DNA of 64,000 nucleotides from Porticoccaceae bacterium (lineage in GTDB: Bacteria > Pseudomonadota > Gammaproteobacteria > Pseudomonadales > Porticoccaceae): positions 62,001 to 126,000 of the forward strand of contig JAQWUP010000065.1 of NCBI GenBank assembly GCA_029242085.1, read 5' to 3'. The translations under genes and the position numbers were made by a program. Positions 56,084-64,000 of the stretch are shown piece by piece. The notes beneath the pieces were generated by a model. That model saw only the letters and a program-made list of their open reading frames with translations, was not told the origin of the DNA and searched no databases. Numbering within the stretch: the stretch's first letter is position 1; every line of letters starts with the position of its first letter.

Positions 56084-57337
56084 TTACTTTTTATTTAAAT
56101 CAAACAGCTCGTGGGCGACATGAATCGTATCATCTCGACCCTCCTCGCTAGCCTGCTTTAGTTTTGTGGTGGGTTTGTGCAACAGTTTATTGGTGAGATT
56201 GCGCGCCAGCGCAGCAATAACCTCAGCCGAGTTCTGACCTCGCTCCAAAGCACTTAGCGCCTTTTCCACCTCACCATCACGAATACTTTCCACGCTATCG
56301 CGAAAGGCTTTAATAGTATCTACAGCGGCTAGTGCGCGCTGCTGTTTGGACCAGGATTCAACCTCTTGATCAATAATATCCTGCCCCAGGTCTGCTGCAG
56401 TTTGGCGGGCACGAATATTGTCTTGAATAACCTCTTCCAGATCGTCCACGGTATAAAGATAGACATCGGCGAGCTCTTCAACCTGCGGCTCAATATCTCT
56501 TGGCACTGCAATGTCCACCATAAACATCGGTTTGGATTTGCGCTGTTTAAGCGCTGACTCAACCGCACCTTTGCCCAGTATGGGCAGCTGGCTGGCGGTT
56601 GATGAGATCACAATATCGGCTCGGTGCAAATACTCGGGTATATCAGATAGCAAAATAGCCTCAGCGGAAAAGTCTGCCGCCAGCTCCTGAGCCCGCGTCA
56701 ATGTTCGATTGGCCACAGTGATCTGACCAATGTTTTTTTCCTGTAAGTGCCGCGCCACCAACTCAATGGTTTCACCCGCACCAATTAACATTGCATGGGC
56801 ACTGTTGAGATCAGCAAAAATTTGCTCTGCCAAACTTACCGAGGCATAGGCCACAGACACTGGATTTTGACCAATAGCGGTCTCAGAGCGCACGCGCTTG
56901 GCCGCGGAAAATGCCTGCTGAAAAGCCTGATTGAGATAGGTCGATACAGTGTCGGCCTCACGCCCCACCGAGTAGGCGGACTTGATCTGGCCAAAAATTT
57001 GCGGCTCTCCCAACACTAATGAGTCCAGACCACTGGCCACCCGCATCATATGGCGGATCGCCTGTTCGTCGCGATGGCAGTAGTAGCACGATTGCAGTTC
57101 TTCGAGCTCAAGCCCTTTGATCTCTGCCAGCCAAGCCAATAGCTGTTCATCACTGACCTCGCCGTGCAAATAAATTTCAGTGCGATTGCAGGTAGACAGC
57201 AGAGCAATTTCAGCGGCATCGATGGTGGCCAACGCGGTCTGCAGCGACTCAACCACTATTTCCGGCGCAAAGGCAATCCGCCCACGGAGATCTACCGAAG
57301 CCGATTTGTGATTAATGCCAAATGCCAGAATGCCCAT
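56084..57337 (-). CDS. hemA: Glutamyl-tRNA reductase
   Basis: First step of C5-pathway tetrapyrrole synthesis: reduces Glu-tRNA to glutamate-1-semialdehyde. 417 residues, catalytic Cys50 in STCNRTEIYL, GEPQIFGQIKSAY, and the NADPH domain MLIGAGETIELVARHL. Haem made from this route supplies the bc1 cytochromes. It heads the hemA-prfA-prmC operon, divergent from the TPR lipoprotein. The 159-nt gap shows no clear promoter. Confidence 0.96.
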   Translation of the reverse strand: MGILAFGINHKSASVDLRGRIAFAPEIVVESLQTALATIDAAEIALLSTCNRTEIYLHGEVSDEQLLAWLAEIKGLELEELQSCYYCHRDEQAIRHMMRVASGLDSLVLGEPQIFGQIKSAYSVGREADTVSTYLNQAFQQAFSAAKRVRSETAIGQNPVSVAYASVSLAEQIFADLNSAHAMLIGAGETIELVARHLQEKNIGQITVANRTLTRAQELAADFSAEAILLSDIPEYLHRADIVISSTASQLPILGKGAVESALKQRKSKPMFMVDIAVPRDIEPQVEELADVYLYTVDDLEEVIQDNIRARQTAADLGQDIIDQEVESWSKQQRALAAVDTIKAFRDSVESIRDGEVEKALSALERGQNSAEVIAALARNLTNKLLHKPTTKLKQASEEGRDDTIHVAHELFDLNKK

Positions 57338-57496
57338 AGCGCCTAAAAACTACCTATATGGTTTAGGCGGCGATTTTACACGAGTCTGGCTCGCGAATGT
57401 GCATCGTGGAAAAATGATTTTGGTTAAAGCGGCCTGCACAGCTAAACTTTATCCATAGTAGTTGTCTTAACTTTCGACATACTTGAAAATGAATCT

Positions 57497-59284
57497 ATGA
57501 AAAAACTACATCTCGGCGCTGTTACCACCCTATGTCTTTTAGTGGCTGCCTGTGCCAGCGCGCCCCAGAATGCTCAGCAAGATAGCCCTAAAACCCAGCC
57601 CGAGGTAACCCAGGCACCAGAGCTTCCGGCAACGCCCTTTGCCATCGATACTCTCTACGATCTACTGGTTGGCGATGTAGCCCTTACTCGCAGTCAGTTT
57701 GATATCGCTCTGCCCAGATACATGGACCAGGCTCGTCAAACCCGAGATGCGGCTATTATTCAGATGGCCAGCCGTGTTGCCAGCCATTTGCGCGACAACC
57801 AAGCCAGCACAGAAATGGCTCTACTGTGGGTTGATGTGGAGCCCAATAATCCACAATCGCACAGTGCCGCACTGCAGGCCTATGCAATGCAGGGCGATGC
57901 CATAAATGCGCTATCCCATGCCAGCTGGTTATATCAGCGCAATGATGACCTCGAAGCCTTTTTAGCAGTGACATCTATTTTTCAAGGACCGACATCTACA
58001 GCGGTCACTGAGCAAGAAAAAAGGGCTCAAATCGTCGAACTGATCTCTGCCTATCAGCAGCTTGATCTGCCTCAGGAAAAACAGCCGACCATCTTATTAG
58101 CCACCGCTATTTTGCATAGAGACAACGCGCAGCTCGACCGCGCCGAACAAGTAGCCAAGGCGTTTCTAAAAGCTGCACCAGATAATCAGCGCGGCTTACT
58201 GCTGTTGGCGCAGTTATTACAGCAGCTAGATAGAATTGATGAAGCGGTGTTGCTGATTGAGGATACATTGACCCGCAAGCCCGATGATAGAAAGTTGCGT
58301 CTGCAATACGCGCGTTTTTTGACTATTACTGACCGCAATCAGGCGATCGTGCAATTTAAAGCGCTGCACAAGCAAACTCCCAATGATCAGGACATTAATT
58401 TCCTGCTTGCCCTGCTGCAACTCAATCAGGGCCAGGAGCAGCAAGCCGCTGAACTGTTAGCTCAGGCTGCCCGCAAACCCAGCCTGAGTGCCGATGCCCA
58501 TTATCACCTCGGTGGCATCGCCGATCGTCGCGACGATATAGCCAAGGCGCTGGGACATTACCGTCAGGTGCGCTTTGGCCGCAACTATCTGGCCGCGGCT
58601 TCAAGAGTAACTGTACTTCTCGCTCAACATAACAACCTGACATCCGCTCGTCAGTATTTGCAACGCCTGCGCATTGAGCAACCGGAGCAGTCGGTGGGCC
58701 TGTTTCAGATTGAGTCCAATCTGCTGATCAGTGCCAATCAACCAGATCAGGCACTGTCTATTCTCACCGACGGACTGGATGCATTTCCCAACGATGCCCA
58801 ACTCCTCTATGCCCGATCAATGGTTGCCGAGCAGCAAGATAACTTTGCCATGGCAGAGCAGGATCTGCGCACTCTGATTGAGCAGAATGAGAATAATGCC
58901 ACTGCACTTAACGCGCTGGGTTACACCATGATTCTGCACACTGATCGCCACGAAGAGGCCTATGCGCTGATTAAACGCGCCTATCTGCTCAACCCGGGTG
59001 ATCCAGCTACCATAGATAGTATGGGTTGGGTGTTATTTAAGATGGGCGAGTTAGAACAGGCGCTGGCACATCTAACCAAGGCAATCGGTATTATGCCGGA
59101 CCCTGAAATCGCCGCGCATCTGGGTGAAGTTCAATGGGCATTGGGTGATAGAGACAGCGCCATCGCAACCTGGACCAAGGGCCTGCAGCAGGCTCCACGG
59201 CACAGCACCATTGTGACTACTATGCAGCGTCTGGGTGCTGAGCTAAGCCCCGCTCAGCCTGAGAACGGAGAATCTCAATTATGA
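57497..59284 (+). CDS. TPR-repeat lipoprotein upstream of lolB
   Basis: 595-residue lipoprotein: signal and lipobox LVAAC (Cys about residue 19), then an almost continuous array of TPR helices (for example ALNALGYTMILHTDRHEEAYALIKRAYLLNPGDPATIDSMGWVLFKMGELEQALAHLTKAIGIMPDPEIAAHLGEVQWALGD in the last third). A similar gene precedes lolB in Pseudomonas. It likely scaffolds envelope proteins at the outer membrane. Its TGA overlaps the lolB ATG (ATGA), implying coupled translation. Confidence 0.88.
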   Translation: MKKLHLGAVTTLCLLVAACASAPQNAQQDSPKTQPEVTQAPELPATPFAIDTLYDLLVGDVALTRSQFDIALPRYMDQARQTRDAAIIQMASRVASHLRDNQASTEMALLWVDVEPNNPQSHSAALQAYAMQGDAINALSHASWLYQRNDDLEAFLAVTSIFQGPTSTAVTEQEKRAQIVELISAYQQLDLPQEKQPTILLATAILHRDNAQLDRAEQVAKAFLKAAPDNQRGLLLLAQLLQQLDRIDEAVLLIEDTLTRKPDDRKLRLQYARFLTITDRNQAIVQFKALHKQTPNDQDINFLLALLQLNQGQEQQAAELLAQAARKPSLSADAHYHLGGIADRRDDIAKALGHYRQVRFGRNYLAAASRVTVLLAQHNNLTSARQYLQRLRIEQPEQSVGLFQIESNLLISANQPDQALSILTDGLDAFPNDAQLLYARSMVAEQQDNFAMAEQDLRTLIEQNENNATALNALGYTMILHTDRHEEAYALIKRAYLLNPGDPATIDSMGWVLFKMGELEQALAHLTKAIGIMPDPEIAAHLGEVQWALGDRDSAIATWTKGLQQAPRHSTIVTTMQRLGAELSPAQPENGESQL

Positions 59285-59877
59285 CCAAAACCCTATCCAA
59301 ACTGGCTGTTATGCTGCTGGTTGTCAGTGGCTGTAGCTCGCAACCCACAATCACCTCCAGCGGCGTTAGCTGGCAACAGCACAGCGCCCGGATAACATCG
59401 CTGAATCAGTGGCAAGTCGATGGCAAGTTGGGCTACAAATCGGCGGGTCAGGGCGGCAGCGCCAATCTTAACTGGTCGCAAAACCAGCAACAGTACCAAC
59501 TTTCTCTAAGCGGCCCCTTTGGTGCAGGCAGCGCCATTATTCGCGGTAATAACAGAATAGCCTCTCTGTACAGAGGTAATCAGGCTGATACTGATCTGCC
59601 ACAACAGCTGGCACTGCGACTGACCGGCTTGCCAATTCCAGTGGATGCCCTGAGCTGGTGGGCGCGAGGACTGCCCTCACCCAGCAAAGATGCCGCAACT
59701 GATTTAATCACTGGCGCCGATGGAGCAGCCATGGGTTTTAATCAGGCTGGCTGGCAACTGGCATTTTCTCGCTACAGTTTCACCTCAGATGGCAATCTGC
59801 CAGGAAAAATTGTCGGTCAACTTGGGGACCACTCCTTTAAGCTGGTAATATCTCGCTGGAGCTTTCCAGAAAAATAG
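59281..59877 (+). CDS. lolB: Outer-membrane lipoprotein receptor LolB
   Basis: 198-residue lipoprotein that takes lipoproteins from LolA and inserts them in the outer membrane. Lipobox VVSGC (Cys about residue 18); WQVDGKLGYKSAGQGGSANLNW, LSLSGPFGAGSA and the WWARGLPSP loop are typical. Overlaps the TPR gene by 4 nt and precedes ispE, the order of Pseudomonas and E. coli. Confidence 0.94.
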   Translation: MTKTLSKLAVMLLVVSGCSSQPTITSSGVSWQQHSARITSLNQWQVDGKLGYKSAGQGGSANLNWSQNQQQYQLSLSGPFGAGSAIIRGNNRIASLYRGNQADTDLPQQLALRLTGLPIPVDALSWWARGLPSPSKDAATDLITGADGAAMGFNQAGWQLAFSRYSFTSDGNLPGKIVGQLGDHSFKLVISRWSFPEK

Positions 59878-59894
59878 TCAGCGGTCTAAAAACC

Positions 59895-60761
59895 ATGCCT
59901 TCAGTCACACTGCCCTCACCGGCTAAGCTAAATCTGTTTTTGCATATCACCGGTCGTCGAGATAACGGCTACCATGATCTGCAGACGCTCTTTCAACTGC
60001 TGGATTTTGGCGATAGCCTGACCTTCACCGCCAATAAAAATGGCGAAATCCGCCTGAGTCCGCAAATTTCTGGTGTTTTAGCTGAAGATAATTTGATTGT
60101 TCGCGCCGCGCGCCTGTTACAGCAAAAAACAGCCTGTACCAAGGGCTGCGATATTGTTCTGGAAAAGGTGCTGCCTATGGGCGCCGGACTTGGCGGCGGC
60201 AGCAGTAATGCTGCCACAGTACTGGTTGGCCTTAATAGCCTTTGGGAATGCGGCCTATCGCTGCATGAGCTGGCCGAAATCGGCTGCGAGCTGGGTGCAG
60301 ATGTACCTGTTTTTGTGCATGGCAACAGCGCCTTTGCCGAGGGAATTGGTGAGCTTTTAACCCCCATGCAGTTACCCGAGCAATGGTATTTGGTGATTAC
60401 CCCTAAATGTCAGGTGTCTACAGGTGAAATTTTTTCACATCCTCAATTGACAAGGAACTCGCCACCGATCAAAATACGCGCCCTCTCAGGGGAGCAGTAC
60501 AGGAATGACTGCCAATCTGTGGTTGAAAAGCTCTATCCAGCAGTGAAACAGGCACTGGAATGGCTTCAAGATTACAGCAACCCACTGATGACAGGGACTG
60601 GTGCTAGCGTATTTAGCTGCTTTGACAACCAAGCCGAGGCGCAACAGGCTCTCGACAGGGTTCCAAAACACTGGAATGCGTTTATAGCGCGAGGAGCGAA
60701 TATCTCCTCACTGCATCGGCAAATGGGAAAACTTTTTACTGGGGCGTGGCCAAGTGGTTAA
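59895..60761 (+). CDS. ispE: 4-diphosphocytidyl-2-C-methyl-D-erythritol kinase
   Basis: GHMP kinase of the MEP isoprenoid pathway. 288 residues: SPAKLNLFLHITGRRDNGYHDLQTLFQ, the ATP loop LPMGAGLGGGSSNAATVL and LMTGTGASVFSCF. Its last seven codons and stop (TGAWPSG, TAA) lie inside the tRNA-Gln gene: the stop falls in the tRNA D-loop, a 22-nt overlap. The natural family C-terminus is short after HRQMGKLF, so the tail is probably dispensable. Confidence 0.95.
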   Translation: MPSVTLPSPAKLNLFLHITGRRDNGYHDLQTLFQLLDFGDSLTFTANKNGEIRLSPQISGVLAEDNLIVRAARLLQQKTACTKGCDIVLEKVLPMGAGLGGGSSNAATVLVGLNSLWECGLSLHELAEIGCELGADVPVFVHGNSAFAEGIGELLTPMQLPEQWYLVITPKCQVSTGEIFSHPQLTRNSPPIKIRALSGEQYRNDCQSVVEKLYPAVKQALEWLQDYSNPLMTGTGASVFSCFDNQAEAQQALDRVPKHWNAFIARGANISSLHRQMGKLFTGAWPSG

Positions 60762-60814
60762 GGCACCGGGTTTTGATCCCGGCATCGGAGGTTCGAATCC
60801 TCCCGCCCCAGCCA
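60740..60814 (+). tRNA. tRNA-Gln (anticodon TTG)
   Basis: 75 nt with encoded CCA. Acceptor TGGGGCG pairs with CGCCCCA; discriminator G; anticodon stem CCGGG/CCCGG around TTTTGAT with anticodon TTG (60773-60775); T arm GGAGGTTCGAATCCTCC. The gene lies between ispE and prs, as in pseudomonads, and its first 22 nt are also the end of the ispE coding region. Confidence 0.97.
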
Positions 60815-60845
60815 TTTCTTTATTATGAATACCAGGGAAAATGAC

Positions 60846-61787
60846 GTGGCAAGATTGATGGTCTTCTCCGGGAACGCAAACCCGGAACTGGCAAATGAAA
60901 TCGCTCGCACACTGGGGATTCCGCTCGGTGATGCGCTGGTATCATTATTTTCAGACGGCGAGATTAATATCGAGATTCGCGAAAATGTTCGCGGTCACGA
61001 TGTCTTTGTAGTGCAGCCCACCTGTGCACCGACCAACAGACATCTAATGGAACTGGTATTGATGATCGATGCACTGCGTCGCGCATCTGCCGCACGTATT
61101 ACCGCAGTTGTTCCCTACTTTGGCTATGCTCGTCAAGATCGTCGCGTACGCTCTGTGAGAGTGCCTATCAGCGCCAAAGTGGTTGCCGATATGCTGTCTA
61201 ATGCTGGTGTTGATCGGGTACTGACCGTCGACCTCCACGCAGAACAAATTCAAGGCTTCTTCAACTGTACAGTTGATAACGTCTATGGCGCACCGGTCTT
61301 ACTCGGTGACATCGAGCGTCAAAACTACAAAAACTTGCAGGTGGTATCACCAGATGTGGGCGGTGTAGTCAGGGCACGAGCCGTAGCTAAACAGCTTGGT
61401 TGTGATCTGGCAATTATCGATAAGCGTCGCCCTACTTCTAATCAGAGCGAAGTGATGAATCTGATCGGTGAAGTTGAAGGCCGCACCTGTGTTCTGGTCG
61501 ATGATATCGTCGATACCGCAGGCACATTGTGCAAAGCCGCCGAAGCACTGAAGAAGAATGGTGCTACTAAGGTAGTGGCCTACGCCACCCACGCCGTACT
61601 CTCTGGTGGCGCTATTGAAAATATTAATAAGTCACAGTTGGATGAGTTGGTTGTCGCCAACAGTATCCCGCTGAGTGACGAGGCCAAAAAGTGTAAGAAG
61701 ATCCGCACACTGCAACTGGCCAAACTACTGGGTGAATCTGTTCGCCGTATCAGCAATGAAGAATCTATCAGTGCCATGTTCGACTAG
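60846..61787 (+). CDS. prs: Ribose-phosphate pyrophosphokinase
   Basis: Makes PRPP for nucleotide, His and Trp synthesis. Blocks: [35 protein letters not shown] (metal/ribose-5-P) and [19 protein letters not shown] (PRPP loop). The tracked ATG 60825 leaves no room for a ribosome-binding site after the tRNA; GTG 60846 has AGGGA 7 nt upstream and gives 313 residues with the family start [15 protein letters not shown], so I use it. Confidence 0.95.
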   Translation: MARLMVFSGNANPELANEIARTLGIPLGDALVSLFSDGEINIEIRENVRGHDVFVVQPTCAPTNRHLMELVLMIDALRRASAARITAVVPYFGYARQDRRVRSVRVPISAKVVADMLSNAGVDRVLTVDLHAEQIQGFFNCTVDNVYGAPVLLGDIERQNYKNLQVVSPDVGGVVRARAVAKQLGCDLAIIDKRRPTSNQSEVMNLIGEVEGRTCVLVDDIVDTAGTLCKAAEALKKNGATKVVAYATHAVLSGGAIENINKSQLDELVVANSIPLSDEAKKCKKIRTLQLAKLLGESVRRISNEESISAMFD

Positions 61788-61891
61788 CGTTTCGCTGGTC
61801 AGCAAACACTGTTACACCGCCTTATATCGAGGCATTAAACCCCATTACAGGTCTGGTCGCGGTCTGTTTTGGCTTAACTTAGGAGACTACT

Positions 61892-62557
61892 ATGTCTACT
61901 GATTTTACGTTACAAGCTACAGGTCGTGAAGAAACAGGGAAAGGTGCGAGCCGCCGCCTGCGTCGTCTGGCCGGTGAAGTTCCTGCAATTGTTTATGGTG
62001 GTAAGAAAGATCCAGCTAAAATTCAGCTGATCCTTAAAGATGTGACAAAATCTTTGGAAAACGAAGCATTTTATTCACATATTATTGGTCTTGAAATCGA
62101 TGGCAAATCAGAAGATGTAATTCTGAAAGATATGCAGCGTCATCCCGCCAAAAACATCATCATGCATATGGATTTCTTGCGCGTGAGCAAGAACACCAAA
62201 CTGCAGACCAAGGTGCCTTTACACTTTATTAACGAAGATATCTGTGTCGGCGTTAAGCTCGGCGGCGGTATTGTTGGCCACAGTATGACTGAGCTGGACA
62301 TTTTGTGTCTGCCAAAAGATCTGCCTGAGTATCTCGAAGTCGATATGACTGATGTCGATCTGGGTCAGACCCTGCATATCTCTGACATCAAGCTTCCAAA
62401 AGGCGTCGAGAGTGTTGCACTCACCCATGGTACCGATCACGATCTGCCAATCGCAGCAGTGAACAAGCCTAAGGGCGTTGCTGTTGACGATGAAGTCGAT
62501 GCTGAAGCTCCTGCAGCCGATTCAGAAGCCGATGGCGAGGAAGCAAGCGAAGAGTAA
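61892..62557 (+). CDS. rplY: 50S ribosomal protein L25 (CTC form)
   Basis: 221-residue long form of L25, binding 5S rRNA through the N-terminal domain (RRLAGEVPAIVYGGKKDPAKI) with an added C-terminal TL5/CTC beta domain (about 100-190) and a very acidic Ala/Glu/Asp tail. E. coli has only the short domain. GGAG precedes the ATG. It lies between prs and pth, as in Pseudomonas. Confidence 0.95.
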   Translation: MSTDFTLQATGREETGKGASRRLRRLAGEVPAIVYGGKKDPAKIQLILKDVTKSLENEAFYSHIIGLEIDGKSEDVILKDMQRHPAKNIIMHMDFLRVSKNTKLQTKVPLHFINEDICVGVKLGGGIVGHSMTELDILCLPKDLPEYLEVDMTDVDLGQTLHISDIKLPKGVESVALTHGTDHDLPIAAVNKPKGVAVDDEVDAEAPAADSEADGEEASEE

Positions 62558-62589
62558 TCTTCAGTCTTGCCCTCTAGAAGGCCCTGACA

Positions 62590-63171
62590 TTGGACACGCC
62601 CGTTGAATTAATCGTAGGGCTGGGAAACCCCGGCCCTGACTACGAACGGACGCGTCATAATGCCGGGGCCGACTTGGTTCTGGAATTAGCTAAATCTCTG
62701 CACGTCGATCTCAAACACGAGAGTAAGTTTTTCGGTGACACCGCGAGGGTGACCCTAGACGGCAATGATGTGCGCCTGCTGATTCCCAGTACCTTTATGA
62801 ATCTAAGCGGTAAATCGATCAGTGCACTGGCGAATTTTTATCAAATCGCCCCCGAAGCTATTTTGGTTGTGCACGATGAACTGGACAAGCCTCCGGGTGA
62901 GGCGCGCTTTAAAAAAGGCGGCGGCCACGGCGGCCACAATGGCCTGCGCGACACCATCAAATGTCTGGGTAACAATAAAGAATTCGCGCGTCTGCGCATT
63001 GGTATCGGCCATCCCGGCAATGCCAAACAGGTTGCCGACTATGTACTTAAAAAAGCATCGCCCAATGATCAACAGCTAATTGCAAACAGCATTGATGATG
63101 CACTGCGTGCGCTCCCTCTAGCCGTTGCCGGCGAGTGGGAAAAAGCCATGCTTAAATTGCACAGCGTCTAA
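62590..63171 (+). CDS. pth: Peptidyl-tRNA hydrolase
   Basis: 193 residues; frees tRNA from dropped-off peptidyl-tRNA. [24 protein letters not shown] contains the catalytic His (about residue 23); [20 protein letters not shown] and [12 protein letters not shown] follow. The start is TTG 62590 with AAGG about 8 nt upstream; no other start fits the short N-terminus of the family. Confidence 0.95.
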   Translation: MDTPVELIVGLGNPGPDYERTRHNAGADLVLELAKSLHVDLKHESKFFGDTARVTLDGNDVRLLIPSTFMNLSGKSISALANFYQIAPEAILVVHDELDKPPGEARFKKGGGHGGHNGLRDTIKCLGNNKEFARLRIGIGHPGNAKQVADYVLKKASPNDQQLIANSIDDALRALPLAVAGEWEKAMLKLHSV

Positions 63172-63208
63172 AACAACAACGCTAGAACGCTAGCACAAGG
63201 AATTTAAA

Positions 63209-64000
63209 ATGGGTTTTAATTGTGGAATAGTGGGTTTGCCCAATGTTGGCAAATCCACATTATTTAATGCACTCACCAAAGCCGGTATCAGCGCAGAAAA
63301 CTTTCCCTTCTGCACCATTGAGCCCAACACTGGCATAGTGCCCATTCCCGATCCTCGTCAGGATAAAATTTCCAATATCGTCAATCCAGAGCGGCTTATT
63401 CCCACCGCCATGGAATTTGTCGATATCGCCGGGCTGGTTGCCGGTGCCTCCAAAGGCGAAGGTCTGGGCAATAAGTTTCTCGCCAATATTCGCGAAACCG
63501 ATGCCATAGCCCATGTCGTGCGCTGCTTTGAAGATGAAAATGTTATTCATGTGGAAGGCAAGATAAGTCCAGCCGATGATATAGACGTTATTAATACCGA
63601 GCTCGCTCTGGCCGACCTTGAGAGCGTTGAAAAGGCTCTGCTGCGCGTCGCCAAAGCCGCTAAGGGCAAGGACCAAGACGCCATTATTCTCAAAGGCGTA
63701 GCCGAAAAAATTCTGCCTCATCTCAACGAGGCTAAACCATTGCGCTCATTTGAGTTGAGCGATGATGAACTAAAAATACTGAGACCTCTCAGCCTACTCA
63801 CATTAAAGCCAACCATGTATATTGCCAATGTCGATGAAGAGGGTTTTGACAACAACCCCTATCTTGACGAAGTGAAGTCTATTGCCGCTGCCGAGGGTTC
63901 AGTAGTTGTCCCTATCTGCAATAAGATGGAAGCTGAGATCAGCGAGCTTGAAGCCGATGAGATCGCCGAGTTTTTAGAAGAGATGGGTATGGAAGAGCCG
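63209..64000 (+). CDS. ychF: Ribosome-binding ATPase YchF/EngD, truncated by the window
   Basis: Not in the ORF track because the frame runs off the end. 264 codons are present (full length about 363). P-loop of an Obg-family protein that prefers [21 protein letters not shown], then [17 protein letters not shown] and [27 protein letters not shown] lies about 7 nt before the ATG. It follows pth by 37 nt, as in E. coli. The antisense ORF at 63260-63721 is a shadow. Confidence 0.96.
   Translation, partial: MGFNCGIVGLPNVGKSTLFNALTKAGISAENFPFCTIEPNTGIVPIPDPRQDKISNIVNPERLIPTAMEFVDIAGLVAGASKGEGLGNKFLANIRETDAIAHVVRCFEDENVIHVEGKISPADDIDVINTELALADLESVEKALLRVAKAAKGKDQDAIILKGVAEKILPHLNEAKPLRSFELSDDELKILRPLSLLTLKPTMYIANVDEEGFDNNPYLDEVKSIAAAEGSVVVPICNKMEAEISELEADEIAEFLEEMGMEEP

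Noticed and set aside
1-64000. CRISPR arrays, insertion sequences, integrase or attachment sites, rRNA
   Set aside because: No regularly spaced repeats, transposase or integrase ORFs, terminal inverted repeats or rRNA sequence were seen; the single tRNA has no adjacent duplicated 3' end.

Overview
The window reads as a contiguous piece of chromosome from a Gram-negative, aerobic, sodium-dependent gammaproteobacterium. Gene order is a mosaic of blocks familiar from E. coli and Pseudomonas: rsmI/lpoA-yraN-diaA-dolP, sspB-sspA-petABC-rpsI-rplM-zapE/zapG, fimX-serB, dksA-gluQ-cbrX-cbrA-cbrB-pcnB-folK-panB, fur/bamE/ratB-ratA/smpB and prmC-prfA-hemA/TPR-lolB-ispE-tRNA-Gln-prs-rplY-pth-ychF. Three Na+-coupled amino-acid symporters and the Pseudomonas-like order suggest a marine relative of the Cellvibrionales/SAR92/OM60 groups. 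That placement is inference. I see no insertion sequence, prophage, CRISPR array, rRNA or obvious genomic island; the window is core genome.

Layout: 0-6.2 kb holds an alanine symporter, an FHA protein, a periplasmic serine protease and malic enzyme MaeB. 6.1-10.4 kb is the rsmI/lpoA block (16S rRNA methylation, peptidoglycan synthase activation, replication initiation, outer-membrane lipoprotein). 10.5-18.5 kb carries a thiolase, SspAB, a cytochrome bc1 operon in which cytochrome b and c1 are one polypeptide, S9/L13, ZapE and ZapG. 18.5-21.6 kb has comF, a serine acetyltransferase, epmA and efp. 21.9-28.3 kb is a PilZ-type gene, a FimX-like c-di-GMP effector, serB and a membrane protein. 28.3-33.1 kb holds small accessory genes, four reading frames of which (counting the PilZ gene) are broken by single-base indels. 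33.3-43.6 kb is the dksA-gluQ-cbrXAB-pcnB-folK-dNK-panB block with a probable small RNA after cbrB. 43.6-54.2 kb contains more transporters, fur, bamE, ratAB, smpB, cysZ, rhlB and a MATE exporter. 54.2-64 kb is the prfA/hemA and lolB-ispE-prs-pth translation and precursor block, ending inside ychF.

The most unusual points are: (1) a CbrB response regulator that has lost the sigma54-contact loop and Walker B acids, beside an intergenic transcript unit that looks like the CbrB/sigma54-controlled CrcZ-type RNA of pseudomonads; (2) the fused cytochrome b/c1 gene; (3) a cluster of four single-base frameshifts between 23.5 and 32.7 kb and none seen elsewhere, which points to local sequence error or local decay; (4) ispE ending 22 nt inside a tRNA-Gln gene; (5) rsmI and lpoA sharing overlapping divergent start codons; (6) comF apparently starting at ATC. 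I found no clearly new multi-gene system; the CbrA / degenerate CbrB / small-RNA module is the best candidate for new biology.
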